Assembly: GCA_011033025.1 (NCBI GenBank)
Contig: WFMF01000340.1
Coordinates: 124,001 to 188,000 of the forward strand
Reading direction: 5' to 3'
Source: Beroe forskalii
Lineage: Eukaryota > Ctenophora > Nuda > Beroida > Beroidae
Length of the DNA: 64,000 nt
Position 1 is the stretch's first letter, and each line of letters starts with the position of its first letter. Below the pieces are notes generated by a model. The model ran no database searches. It had not been told where the DNA came from and was given only the letters and a program-made list of their open reading frames with translations. This document shows, in pieces, positions 23,428-35,999 of the stretch. The position numbers and the translations under genes were made by a program.

Positions 23428-26400
23428 TCAGAGTTTGGAGTGGAGTGACTCAGTGAACTGCAGGACCATCTCAGCCACTTTAGCCGCCAGTTCGTCAGCC
23501 AGCTCCTGAGTGGCGCACTCCGCGTGCACGCGCACACAGTTCTCAGTGCCACTTGGCCGCACGAAGCACCGCCCCTCACCACCCGCCACCGCGCTGATCA
23601 GGGTGTCTATCTGCTCCTGCAGGCCTGGGGGCGCTGAGACCTTCCTCTCTGCGTCACAGGTCTCAATCACATTCCGGTCCTTGATAGCCACCTTCAGTTG
23701 CCTGCGGAGGTAACAGGTTGGGGGAGGGGTAACTTGTAAATATTGTATCCTTATCTAATGGGGGAGGGGTGACTTGTAAACCTTGTACTCATGTCTAATG
23801 ATCAATGAAGATATCATGCGAAAGTAGTTATGTTTGTGTAAGGTCGGACAATATCATCCCAGAAATCCGTAAACCGCATTCACTCAATGAAGCAACGGAA
23901 ATCAAGATAAACCATATATGAAGATATGGAGTTATTTAAGTAATTATTTCTATTTCCATGGAGTTATTTACAAAGTTACTGACCTGTAAGGGAGGTCTCT
24001 GTAGATGGCGTCCCAGCTCTCAGCAGTCATTGACTGCAGCGAGAGAATGGTTTCAATGGCGAGAATATTGGTGATAGCATCACCCACAGCTGTGTTGATG
24101 AGTTTGGTGAAGGAGTAGAGTTGTCTGGCGGCAGCGTCTTGCTGGGTCTCTGGAGAAGTTAAATGTGGAGGAATTAAGTGAGTTGGACTAACACTCAATA
24201 TTTTATAATGTTTTGAGGTGTTTAGTAAGTAACCAACCACAATAAATTAAAAGAATAAGCGCAGCCAGGTAGTCTATTATTCAGGAGCTTATTATTTAGG
24301 AGAAGAATTTTGATAATTTATTTACTTATTTTAATCATTCCAGCTCTGCTCATGTATTTCTACCTCATAAGTTATTAAGCTTTTATTATTTGGACCTTTC
24401 GGTGACTTTAATTGCAAATGACATGACTTATACAGCAGTTTAAAACATTGAATAAAAGGATGTTTGACTTATGCTACTCTCAAGGCATAGCAAATTATCC
24501 TTCACAGTGTGACAAAGCTCCAACGATTCTCAGAATTTCGTGCATTAAATCTCTATATTATATGCTCATATTATGGTTGGTCTTCTAGAACTTTGCATAT
24601 TCTTTACCAGTGGAGCATGGGAAAACTATCAAATTTCAAAATAAATGTCGGCCAAGTGTGTGATGTAATTAGCATAGTTCATTAAGCTTATTAACGGCAC
24701 TCCATACCTATCCAAAGTTCCAGTTTGAAAGAAGAAACCAACTATTAACATGAAAAGTGAAAATACAGTGAATCTGTGCAACCCGACGCCCACTACCCTG
24801 GTTACCTGCAGCCTGGTGTATGGCCTCCATAGCTCGCTCACTGAACAGCACAGTCCCGTGCCCATTAGCCTCGAAGTAGACCCCGACATCGAACTCCTCC
24901 GCCTTTTTGTGGAGGTGTTTCACCCCGGTGGGCACACAAGAGGTGGGGATGCCTTGCCCAGAGAGGTAGGAGGTGGCGCTGCCATTAGCATACGCAGTCT
25001 GTACCACCTGGGGAGAAATGGGTTTAGGGGGGCTCAATAGAAGGAGTGAGGGGTGCTCAAGAGCTCAAGTGAGGGGTGAGGGAGGGAAGCTTAAAAAAGG
25101 GAGACATGATATGGGGAAGGTTAATGATATATTATTATTTTGTTTATTGCTGTACCGAGGTTATTAAAGTAGGTATTTGGCAACTTGAATTGTTATGAAA
25201 CTTGATGACACTTTATTATCAAGTACCCAAACTCTGCTAGTACAATACTGTAAAATACTAGGAATACATAATTAAGGAATTAAGGCACCTGCACGATGCA
25301 CATTGCACAAGTAGCGCTGAATTACACTGATAAAATTTTCAGAAAATAATGTGAATACCTTAGGAGGTGTAAAGTTTTAAACTTGACAACACTACTTTAT
25401 ACTTTTATACAATCAACGCTACTTGAACAAAATCATATCATAGCTTCAACTCACCCCAATGTTTAGGTCTAGCTTTGCATCCTTAAGCAGCTTGTTGATA
25501 AAACCCGCATACAGGCACGCTATCTTGTCCCCATCCAGGAGAGAAAACTTACCATCCTGAAGAGTAAGCTGGGGTTAGAAATACTCAGTGATTCAGTGTC
25601 TTGTACTTACCATCCTGAAGAGTAAGCTGGGCTTAGAAATACTCAGTGATTAGTGATTCCAGAAAAATAGTGTTAGAAAGAACTGGTGTTAGAAATACTC
25701 AGTGTCTTGTACTTACCATCCTGAAGAATAAACTGGTTTTAGAACTTTAGAAATACTCAATGATTTGTTCTGGGATGGAAGTACCAACTAGGTCAACTAT
25801 CTAACTTCACAACTATGTTAACAGCATCATCGCACTGTACAGAAACTACGTAACTAGGTACTCCAACTTAACAGTCAAACTCACTAACTCACTAACTCAA
25901 TAACTGTAACATTATCTTAAATCATGGAATATATGAGCTCAAGCAACTCCTTGGAATTTAAATGCTTCCTCAATTATTAATTTAGATTCTTTAAAAGCCC
26001 CCCATGCTAGGTACTTAGAAATACGTTCTACTTGCGTCACTAGATCATGGTAACTAGGTAACTACATTTCCTGGCAACTGAACTGATGAATATTATATGC
26101 GTGTTACAACTCCAGTGGAGGACTCAGCAGCTATTGTGTCAAATGTTGGTTTTATTGTATAAAGAGTATCATAAACAAAGTTTGTTTCTCAACAGAAATC
26201 CAGATTGCCTCAGCCTGGTGCATTAATCCCATTGTCAGTATTATTGAGAATTTTACATTTATTTCTGAAGTAAGGATAAAAACAACCTCACAATTATTCA
26301 CAATGTGGCATAGTACAATGCATATTGTATTTTGTAATTTAAAACCATAACAAAACAAGTTTCTCGAATTCTAGATCACTCATTTAGTTACGTGTAGTAG

Positions 26401-29400
26401 GAATTACTTTCTTCTTTACTACAAAGGATTACAAAAGATCCCTAATCCCTTTAGTAAATGGCAAGCATGTAAAACATGCATTTTTGGAGGTCGAAAAATC
26501 GTGTGTAAGTAGGTACACATTGTGCCCCTGGAGGCCAAACGGCCATCAGTGAGCTCGAAATGCAAACTGATTATTTTCATTAATTGTACAATTTGCTGTA
26601 GCCTATTTTTCTGAGAAAAGTTGTCCGATCACTCGGCAACCCATTGGTTAAATTATTGACATGGATCAATATCATATTTGATAGGATCAATATAATATTT
26701 GAATATTCCCATATCATTCGTTCATACACACTTTTCTTTTGGTTGTGCGTCTGTTATCAGCAGTAATTATCTGTGCACGATAAGATTGCAGCAGTGCCCT
26801 TACTTTGTGTAAATTCACCGAATACATTGAGGAATGCCAACAGTAGCTGAGAAATACAAGTTTTCAGAAGTGGAGAGTGATGGGAAGAGTTTCATTACCG
26901 AGATACTAGAGCAGAGTAAAGTGTACCGTGTAGAGAACGTGAAACTGGACAATGTGATGCGAGCTGGAAACAAGGACTTGATTGCGAATCAGCTAATGCG
27001 TGCTCTGGTGCTCATTGAGAGGCAGCAGAACATGATCATTAATCAGCGTGTCCGTATTCATGCGTTTCAGGAGGACGTTATGAAACTTCAGACTGACTTG
27101 CTCAGCGCTAGAGAGACGCAGAAACAGACTGAGTTGAGTGCTTCAGCTAGGAGAATGTGTAAGGAGGTTACAGAGAATATTGGGGGTGTTAAAAAAAAGG
27201 AATATGCAAGGAGGTTTCAGAAACTGTGGATGGGGCTATCAAGAAAGGAATAAATTCAGACGTTTCGAAAAGTTTTGAGGGGTTTGTGAAAGAGGGCATG
27301 AAGTCCTACAGTGATGTAGCACAGTCCGTTAAAGATAGCATCAAGTCTTACAGCGAGGTTGCACAATCTAGTGTGAATATGAGTACTGGTACTGTGGAGA
27401 CGCTGAGGAATGTGGTGAAACAAGTGGCTGTCGAGGAAGAACTCAGCAAGAATATCATGGTGTTTGGCCTCCCGGAAGCAGAGAGTGAAGAACTGGAAGA
27501 TTCAGTCAGTACGATGTTTCAGCACTTGGGAGAGAAACCGCGGTTTGAAGCTGCCCGTCTTGGCAGGAAGAAAGATTCAGTGGTACGTCCCATCAGAGTT
27601 GTTCTTTCTACTGCGCACGGAGCTCAGGCTATTCTTGCCAGGTCCAGGAATCTGCGCCACACGGACAAATTCAAGAAGGTTTTCCTCTCTCCAGATCGGA
27701 CTGTTGATGAGAGAGTAAGGCAGCGGGAGCTAGTCCTTCAACTGAAGACAAAGATGGAACAGGAGCCAGAATATAAGCACTTTATCAAAAGTGGACAGAT
27801 TGTTAGTGTAAACAAAACTAGCGATACGACCTGAATATTTGTGTTAGCAGAGTTCTTTTGTTGCATATGTCACGGGAAGATATTTTGCCTTTTTGTGCTG
27901 TTAACTTCATCATGATCATCTACACAAAACTTAATTGTTTTCACGTTTTCATTTTGATTGTTGATTAAGAGGGGATTTTGTTATACTTTGCGGTATATGC
28001 TTTGGGTAATACTGAAGCCCGTGACTTAAGTGTTGAGCTTTTTATCTATAACTCATGTATTATATTATTTTAAGGCGTTAGTGCCACTCCGGTTAGGAGT
28101 TCAAAAAACAAAAAGCCGCGAACCTGCAAACCTGGTTCGGGGGAAATTTTGAGCCGGGGGAAATTTTAGGGAAATTGGAGGAAATTTTAGGTGGAAGCCA
28201 AGTACAGAAAATTTGATTTAACACCAAAAATCACTATGTTTCACCCGAATTATATTGAAATAAATTTTAAAAATTCGAATTCAAATCGTTCTTGTACTAA
28301 CTAACAGTTTTCAGTGATAGGATGTAATTAGTGAAATTATGTACAACAAAAGGGATGGAGCTGTTGAGATGAAAACAATGCAAAAACTCTATTGAGGTGA
28401 CATTTCTTGACGCTCCACACCTCTGGCTTCTGGGGGCTGCCGCCCCCAGACCCCTGCTTTTCTTTCTCTTCATTTTGAATATATTTAGTGAAATTACAGT
28501 ATGTACAACTAAAGGGATTGAGCTGTTGAGATGAAAACAATGCAAAAACCCTATTGAGGTGACAATTCTTGACGCCCCACACCTCTGAGCTATGGGGGCT
28601 GCAGCCCCAGACCCCTGCTTTTCTTTCTCTTCATTTTAATTAAATATATTTAGTAGAAATTATGTACAACTAAAGGGATGGAGCTGTTGAGATGAAAACA
28701 ATGCAAAAACCCTATTGAGGTGACAATTCTTGACACTCCACACTTCTGGCTTCTGGGGCTGCGGCCCCAGACCCATGCTGTTCTTCTTTTGATTTTTGAT
28801 ATATTTAGTGAAATTATGTGCAGCAAAAAGATGGAGCTTTTGAGATAAAAACAGTGCAAGATCTTACTGAGGACATTTCTTTACACTCCAGGCTCTGGCT
28901 TCTGGGGCTGCCGCCCCAGACCCCTACTAACGTTAATACATACTTGAATTATTTCTACATTCAGAAAACGTCATTTTGCAAATGAAGCGCCAGAGGGCTA
29001 AAAAATTTGCACGCCCCAAAAATTCTGGGCTGGATCCTTGCCTGTTAATAAGCAATGAATAATTCCCTGTTCTAGATCAGCTTCTAATGAGAGCCTTTTA
29101 ACTTCTAATATATTAGAATAATAACTTTAGTTTTTAAGAAATAAAAAAAAGCAAATCTTGCTAACTGCTTGCTTTGCTTACAAAATATAGTCAATTTCGA
29201 GAGCGAAGCGAGCGGGCTGCAAAATGGGCAAAAATTTCTGGTTCGGGGGAAATTTTTTATTTTTTGGATATGGGTGAATATTATTTGATAGGCAAATTAT
29301 GCGAATCATGTCCTCCTGCTCTTGCATCCTGGTCCCAGCAGTAATTCTTCGCAAATATCATTGTTGCAATGATTCGATCAACTCCTGTCACTGTTTTTTT

Positions 29401-32400
29401 GAATGATTTATTTTGAAAAAACACCATTGAATCTTTTTATTCAATTATAATAGTCTCACGCACATTTAACATAGCTCCTCTGCGAATTACATCCCTTGAT
29501 ATCTAGCGTCTCTCACATACACTTTATAAGGATGCTAAATGAAAAACCCATCTATTACATGAGCTCTATTTGATAAATCCGACACCGCATCAATGTTATA
29601 TCTTCTCTACATCAACATCATATAAAATAGATCTTTGCTAATTCACATGTCAAGATATCATGCGTCTTCTTTGTATCCTCATGTAATTTATAGCCCCAAG
29701 ATGAATATTATTCACAGTCATCCCCAAACCACAGCTACATATAACCTACGTGTTACAAATATGCGAAACACGTTCGACTATTATATTACTTTAGCGAAAG
29801 CCATTCATAACATATCTAAATTTATCACGGCTCCACTCTTCGAGTGTCGCGTGATAAATTAGATATAAATATTTCGTAGCAAGCTACTCAATATTTATAT
29901 CCTATTACATACTCATTTCATTCGTATGTAATAGAGATATGTTAATTCCTGGTCTTTCGCTAAAGTACATATAATCATTCGATTACGACACTTGCATAAT
30001 ATGTCTATGAGCAAGTTATGATCATGATAATATTATGAGCATGATATTGAATTATCCCTTCCTTCATCATTATTATTTTTTGCCTACCTAAATTATATAG
30101 ACACTAGCAGGCCCGTTGGACCTGCTAACACACAGCTAACCCGGCGCTACTATGCAGGACCTCTTTCGCAAATTTTACACACTACCATTCAAATTGATTG
30201 GATAGTTTTTACCGCATCAAAATATTCTTATCAGATCAAATAAATCAAATATTAAATTTTATGAAGGAGCAGGTTGGAAAATAGAACTTCGTCGGTAACT
30301 CTTAGTGGTGCTAAACCGTGTGAATTTTGTTCCGTTTTTGATTGCAAGATGATATTAATTCTGACAACTGATTATCATACTGACATTGGACAATTTTGTT
30401 TCGTTGTTCCAGCCCAGGATCAATTCTTTGTTATCTGCTTCAGCTACATTCGACTCGATTAGATTAGACACTTTCGTAAACTTTGAATTGCTCTTAACGG
30501 TATATTTTAAACTGCAATTACTACTGTTATCATTATTGATCATCGAGAAAGATCTGCCACAATTTTATGAAAACAATTCATCTGAAATATCCTCTGTTAT
30601 TCAAATTATGACCTTTCTCCATCTTGAGATCTTGACTTCGAAGTATAAGCTTATAAGGAAAACGTCAAATTTTCAAAAACTACAGCACAGCATTTAAAAG
30701 TAGTAGCGTAATAGAAAGCTCGCATGGTACTGTTTGTAATCTGCACGTGCACCAAAATCGGTTTCCATAGCAACGGCGCCTCATTTCTCCCATTTGCATT
30801 CGTTTCTCTTGATATTTTCTTGGCAAGCTCAAATTTAATTGTGGACGGCGGCACATACAAACATTATTCACGTGTGACTTTACTTTATATATAAGATGGA
30901 TTGAGTAGATTACAGCACTTCTGTACGGTGTTTTGTAGATAAAAATACCATATTATGTCGAGTAAGATGAGCTAATATTATAGAATTGTTGTGTTTGGAG
31001 TTTATTATAAGAAATTAAGAGCTCCTCATGTTCAATGTTCATTAGCATTGTACACTGTTATAGTCATAGCCGGCTAACGAGTGGACAACGACACTACAGT
31101 CTGCTTACACCACTTTCCATCTTCTGTCTACAAACAAAATTTAGAAAATGAATTAAACAAAAACAACATAATTAAGTAATTATAATGAGGGATTTGGAGG
31201 AGTGTCATTGTCTGTTTTGTCTGTGTCTGCATCTGTTTTTACTTTTTTTTAATTTCTATACCGACAAGCAAACACAACAGACATGTCTTTTTGTCTATTT
31301 TTCAAAAACAGAGGGAAATGGATGCAAAAACGGGAAGAAAATGGGGCCTAAAATGGGGCATAAAAAATAAAAAGGTGTTCGCTACGGGCACGCTCGGGGC
31401 AAAAAAGGAGGCGTCGACGGAGCGGTCAATGACCTCAGTAGGTACACTGTACCGTGTAAAAACTGTACCAACTCACTGTCTGTGACCTGTACGAACACAC
31501 CGTAGATTTAAAGATTTAACACTATACACAATACACCGACATACACTGTACAGTAAACTGTACTGTACAGTAAACTGTACTGTACAGTAAACTGTACTGT
31601 ACACTGTACAGTACACTGCACTGTACGTCAGAACACTGCACAGACTGCGTCTGTACAGGCTCACTCACACACTGACTCACACAGTAGTAGAAGAAGAGAG
31701 ATCTATCAGCGTCCCCGTCAATAGAGTAGCAGTGTTCCCTGTCAGCACTCGAAACTCCGTGAGGCGCGCACTGCTTCAACTGAAGGAGGAGGAGGGTGAT
31801 GGGAACACACTTACTTGGGAGGATTCAGTCCACCGACAATGGTTCAAACTTTCAAAATGGTGTCGTCAGCTGTTGTTGATTATAAAAGGAAATAGGCTTT
31901 CCTCCTTTCTCTTATTAAAAGTGGGAAAAAGTTCTCAAATCCAGATTTGAGTGCAACACAACACTTCGGAAAATACAATAAAGATCAATCTCTACATTTT
32001 CTCATCATTTATCAGAGATTTGGCTATGATATTGTAACTAACCTTCACATAATCAGCACCACAACGTTCGTTGAGTTCCCCCTTACTACCATCATTGCAG
32101 ATCTGTATGTCTAGATACTGTGAGATAAGGGGAGAGAGGGCGGCTAGGGCACATGCCCCCACACCATTCGCACAGTCAACCTGCAACGAGATGGGAGTTA
32201 GAACTAGAGGCGTATACATCGCAACATTATTACCAGAAGGTGCAGAGCGAACCCTGTACGGAGCCCTACGGTTTCAGTTCCTTGTTTAACGACCCCTCAG
32301 GACTCCATTAACCCCTGATCCCGATGAACAAGACTTGATTATTTAACTTTATCACTCCGTTGCATTTACTCATTTATGAAGCTAAATAACAGAACTGCAG

Positions 32401-34135
32401 CTCTACAGGGTGACCAAGGCTTCTACCGCTTATATTATGTTCATATGCACAAATTATTCAAGTCGAGGATTTGCTTAAATTAGCTTTTTACTCTAGGATT
32501 ATGTGTATTATATGCAAGGAATACTTGAATACTCAAATGTCAGACAGTCTTATTGATACATACATACATAACTCAACAATGAGACAGTCAAGATCACTAA
32601 TTACATACTTTGATAGACTTGACTGTGTCGGGTATCCCGTATAAAGAGGTGAAGCTCTTTGAGAAGTTACCATAGTAATCTGCCATGGTGTGAGGGAGAG
32701 AGAGGTTTCCCTGTTTGACGATCCAATGAAGTTGTGGGGTCGTACAAACACCAACATCAGCCACCTGCAAACAATCACTTTAGTTTATTTCAAAATTAAT
32801 AAGTAATTTATTTATTCTCTATCGACTCAATCGTACAACTGTACAAGTACAAATGTAAACGAAGATTTCGTCGTTCTACGACATCTTCAGGTCTCAAGTA
32901 GTGTCGTAAAGTTTTGAACTTTAAACACTTTGGATCACTCTGCCAATGGTCCACCTGACCTACTCGAAAGACACCATCACTAAAATATTCTACAGAAAGC
33001 TGGCCCGACAATGGTGGAAGGATAGGAATTATTATACCAAAAAGAGACACTTCAAGCACAAAATGTTAAATATGAGATAATGCACATACAGCTAGAACAT
33101 AAATCACGTGGGCCATGCGAAATACAGCAAATTAACTCGATTGAAACTAAATCGCCGGAAAAACTCACACTACATTTTAAATTCTCTGCTCCGGCAGTAA
33201 CAGCAGCAACTATAGCTGGACCACTGGTCCGCGTATCACGTCCAATCACAACACCTCCCTCTGTGGAGTCAAGGTCTGTTCCTATCTTCTTAGCGAGGTC
33301 CTTCAACACCTTGGTAGAGTATTATTGGGGTTATTGTTTATCAATTATCAAAGGAGAATCATCTTATCTGTGTGTGGAGGCATTCAACACGCAGTAAGTA
33401 AACTAATTGCTGATAGGTACCCTCCCTCTTATATCGATGATACAGTTAACAACTAACCATGATATTCCAATATTCCCATCCTTGATAGTTTTATTTTATT
33501 TGTACGATCTCTATGTTTGTAAAAATGGCATTAAATTTAAATTACTTATTTTCTTCTGCTATTCTCACCTCTAAGACTGAGTTAGAAGGAGTGTTTGATA
33601 TGAGGGTAGCATACTCCTCCCACTCAGAAAGCAGCATCTCCCCCAGAGGCTCCACCACCTTCAGTCCGTTGTCAGGGGAAGGGTTATGCGATGCTGTCAC
33701 CATCACACCTACTCTACTTCCCACTGTCTTAGCCCTGGGATATATTGGTAGAGTTCACTCGAATTATACCACTTCTATTGACAAGTTACTAACTACTAAA
33801 AGGAGGACGGAGAGATCCTCCTCGCAGAGGCCAGTGTCTCAGTGTGTTCAGGATGGGAACTAGTCCCATTCCCATCAGGTCCCAGCAGACCCGTGAGGAA
33901 TTTGGTGAAACCGGCTTGAATTTCAAGATAAAGCATTATTCATTAAGCAAGGTGACATATTTTACATGACATTAAATACCCTCTCCAATTACCTCAACGC
34001 AGCCAGGAGTCCCATTCTATAGGCTGCTGGTTCGAGAACATCAGCTCTACACCTGAATCCAGCAGTTCCATAGGAGTACTTCAAGTTATCATGGAGAGGG
34101 TAATTACCAGCTGATTTCCTTATTTCATCATCCAT
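23428..34135 (-). CDS. PGM3: Phosphoacetylglucosamine mutase, ten coding exons, 528 aa, C-terminal SKL
   Basis: The enzyme converts GlcNAc-6-P to GlcNAc-1-P in UDP-GlcNAc synthesis. Exons, minus strand: 34135-33993, 33734-33569, 33309-33169, 32764-32609, 32180-32043, 31779-31681, 25556-25455, 25007-24806, 24149-23984 and 23701-23428. All introns are GT-AG, all phases join, and the total is 1,587 nt. Landmarks: YGTAGFR near the N terminus; catalytic Ser63 in TASHNP; VVIGRDTR (123-130); metal-binding DGDADR (269-274); sugar-binding EANGHG (361-366); phosphate-binding RPSGTEN (486-492). Length is close to the human enzyme (about 540). The start is chosen because upstream sequence is non-coding and the N terminus aligns. 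The last residues are LHSKL, a canonical PTS1, absent from the human protein as I recall it. Intron 6 (6.1 kb) holds a retrotransposon ORF1 and a satellite. UAP1 lies 1.9 kb upstream on the same strand. Confidence 0.95.
25549..25740 (-). repeat. Tandem copies of the exon 7 splice-acceptor region of PGM3
   Basis: On the minus strand, exon 7 starts after TTACTCTTCAG with GATGGTAAG. Two more copies of this junction lie just upstream in intron 6 (around 25605-25620 and 25711-25726). Each has the acceptor followed by GATG and then GTAAGTAC, a strong donor. The unit also contains AGAAATACTCAGTG on the plus strand. The copies could act as decoy acceptors or define a 4-nt micro-exon. Confidence 0.65.
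26834..27834 (+). mobile_element. ORF1-like protein of a non-LTR retrotransposon, in PGM3 intron 6 (antisense)
   Basis: The first frame (26834-27253) encodes an alpha-helical, probably coiled-coil N-terminal part (LIANQLMRALVLIERQQN). The second (27226-27834) holds a conserved domain with NIMVFGLPEAESEELE, RLGRKKDSVVRPIRVVLS, RNLRHTDKFKKVFLSPDRT and LVLQLKTKM, then G-x-IV. This order resembles the RNA-binding region of ORF1 proteins of invertebrate LINE-type elements. The two frames overlap by 28 nt. The join lies at a run of eight A residues (about 27191-27198), and reading across it with a -1 shift gives two similar copies of a CKEV-SE/TE-G--KKGI repeat. No endonuclease or RT follows, so it is either a 3'-deleted element or a lone ORF1. 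The sequence is inserted opposite to the host gene. Confidence 0.7.
28130..28935. repeat. Tandem satellite, about 160-bp unit, four copies, within PGM3 intron 6
   Basis: Units begin near 28338, 28500, 28661 and 28818 with AAATTATGTACAAC-AAAGG, followed by GATGGAGCTGTTGAGATGAA, a CCTATTGAGGTGACA block, and a short GC-rich inverted repeat of the type TGGGGGCTGCCGCCCCCA. Spacing is 157-162 bp. The overlapping minus-strand frames (28297-28859) repeat HCFHLNSSIP and exist only because of the unit. Confidence 0.8.
29788..29966. repeat. Multi-branched inverted-repeat element (cloverleaf-like)
   Basis: A 13-bp outer stem pairs ACTTTAGCGAAAG (29788-29800) with CTTTCGCTAAAGT (29954-29966). Inside it AACATATCT (29809-29817) pairs with AGATATGTT (29935-29943). 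Three hairpins are enclosed: 29812-29866 (about 16 bp plus an inner CACTC/GAGTG stem), 29865-29898 (ATAAATATT/AATATTTAT plus GTAG/CTAC) and 29902-29934 (an 11-bp perfect stem CTATTACATAC). It lies in PGM3 intron 6. A MITE is the simplest reading; a structured RNA is possible but untested. Confidence 0.65.
31540..31625. repeat. Short palindromic tandem repeat (ACTGTACAGTAA type)
   Basis: Alternating GTACAGTAAACTGTACT units, about five copies, lie just inside PGM3 intron 6, 55-140 bp downstream of exon 6 on the minus strand. Each unit is self-complementary. Confidence 0.8.
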
Positions 34136-34810
34136 TGATCTGTGGTTGAACATTCATTATACCTCTTCCAGACTCGTTTTACTGCACATTGGGTGCAACT
34201 ATTGAGCTTAAAACGAATAATTCAACCAAGTCAGGTGACTTTTGCAATTTTTCATCACTTCCATCCAATAAGAATTTCAATATCTAATTTCATTCGATTA
34301 ATTTGTCTCAATATTATGATCCTGTCCAGGGGGAAGAATACTGAGCGAAAAATTGAAATACTAAATTGAATGAATGCAATGAATCAAAACTGTATGAACA
34401 GGAAGTCAGTTTAGATATATTAATTGATCATTTACAATGAATGTGATAAAACTATTGCAACTTGCAGTTTATAATCTACTCAAATTGAAAGTATCTTTTC
34501 ACGGTACGATAGGAATATTTTGAATTTTGATGATCAACTGATCAAGAAACCCAGATGAAAAATAGTTAACATTTATTCATCATGGAGGTTAAAACATTTT
34601 TAAGGTGTCCACAAGAATTTTATACCAACCACTGTAAGTAACGGTAGTTTGTCAGCTGGCAGGAAATAAACCCATGTACTATGGCTAAAACAGGAGTAGG
34701 TACATCAAAAGAACTCAATATTTAAAAATCTAGAATTAATTCAACAGCAGCATTACACTCCATAAATCAGTTTTGCTAAAAATATTTCAGTTAAAATCAT
34801 CTCTATAATG

Positions 34811-35152
34811 TACGATTAACAAACGAATGGGAGTGTGATATCGAAAATTATCACACGAGGCGTCAGCCGAGTTTGACAATTTTCGATACCACACGATCCA
34901 TGAGTTTGTTAATTGTATTATTACCCGACAAAACAGTACTCCCTCCCACTCGGGTCTGACGACCCTCGTCTGAATTCAACGTTTTTATAGATTTTGAGTG
35001 CTCCTTCATAAAATCAACAATTTATTCAACGATATTCTGCTCTATTATTCCGCCACTGTACAGTAGTTCTATGAAGGAGTGATATATCGATAATTATCAC
35101 ACTGGAGTTTGAGCCACGGGAGGGTAATAATGTAATTTGTAAACATGCACAT
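34811..35152. repeat. Inverted-repeat element between PGM3 and UAP1
   Basis: ATTAACAAAC (34815) pairs with GTTTGTTAAT (34905), and inside it GTGTGATATCGAAAATT pairs with AATTTTCGATACCACAC. A competing short hairpin GTGTGATA/TATCACAC is also possible. A related GAGTGATATATCGATAATTATCACAC lies at 35070-35095, and the flank GGGTAATAAT-AATT-ACAAAC recurs inverted at 35127-35152. It looks like a MITE with a partial second copy in the 1.9-kb interval upstream of PGM3. Confidence 0.55.
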
Positions 35153-35795
35153 ATACAGTAGTACAGGATATGATAACCTAACTGTACTGATTTATGTATG
35201 CTTGAATTAAAAACACAAGATACTTGGAATTATCTTCATGATCATACAATAATTTAAATTGGATCATACAATAATTTAAATTTATCTATAAATTATGATT
35301 ATTGCCTGTTATTGGGCCATATCATTGCCTTCTTCAATCTTCATATCAAACGCTTCTAGAAGAATATAATATTTTGTATCATAATCCAGCATAACGACAT
35401 GCTATGATATGCAACTTAAAGCAAAAAACGATAATGTCCATTTTGTTTATTAATATCAGCAAGATTAGAATTGCAGTAAGGCTCAGCTAACACAAACTCT
35501 CCATGCATTAAGAGGTTAGCTGCAGAGGAAGGAATTGTCCCTAATCAGTATATTGAGTTCTAAAGCATAAATGAGTACCCAGGTCATGGGCAGTAGAATA
35601 ATCACAATGCTTGTCTGGTAAAATTAATCAAGTACCTATATAATCTTCATTACCTTCATAATTCATGTTTCATCTGTCTGCTAATATCACACATTGGCAA
35701 AATTTGGTGGCATATATAATAAACAGCTAGGTTGCAATGTTACATACTTCAGTGTGAATCTGCCTCGAAAACGTTTTACTTAACAACTTTACAAG

Positions 35796-35801
35796 TTTAT
35801 T
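35796..35801 (-). promoter_or_regulatory. Candidate polyadenylation signal of UAP1
   Basis: AATAAA on the minus strand, 199 bp downstream of the UAP1 stop codon. The hexamer is conserved in the other copy (6072-6077). Confidence 0.45.
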
Positions 35802-35999
35802 GTTAGCCACTGGATCTAATATACATTCTAAAACCTTTGCAATCTGCTACTCAGTCATGCCAAAGTGTGGCGTTATCACATCTAATGACACCATTTCTAT
35901 AATAATTTAGAACTTTATCTTCTAAAAAAATTTACCTCATCAGGATTCTGTATGAGGATTATATCTGACAACTACAATGTGATGCATCACAGTTTACTT

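Noticed and set aside
34136..35999. UAP1-PGM3 operon with trans-splicing
   Set aside because: The 1.9-kb interval, a separate UAP1 polyadenylation signal and a PGM3 start without an evident spliced-leader acceptor give no support.
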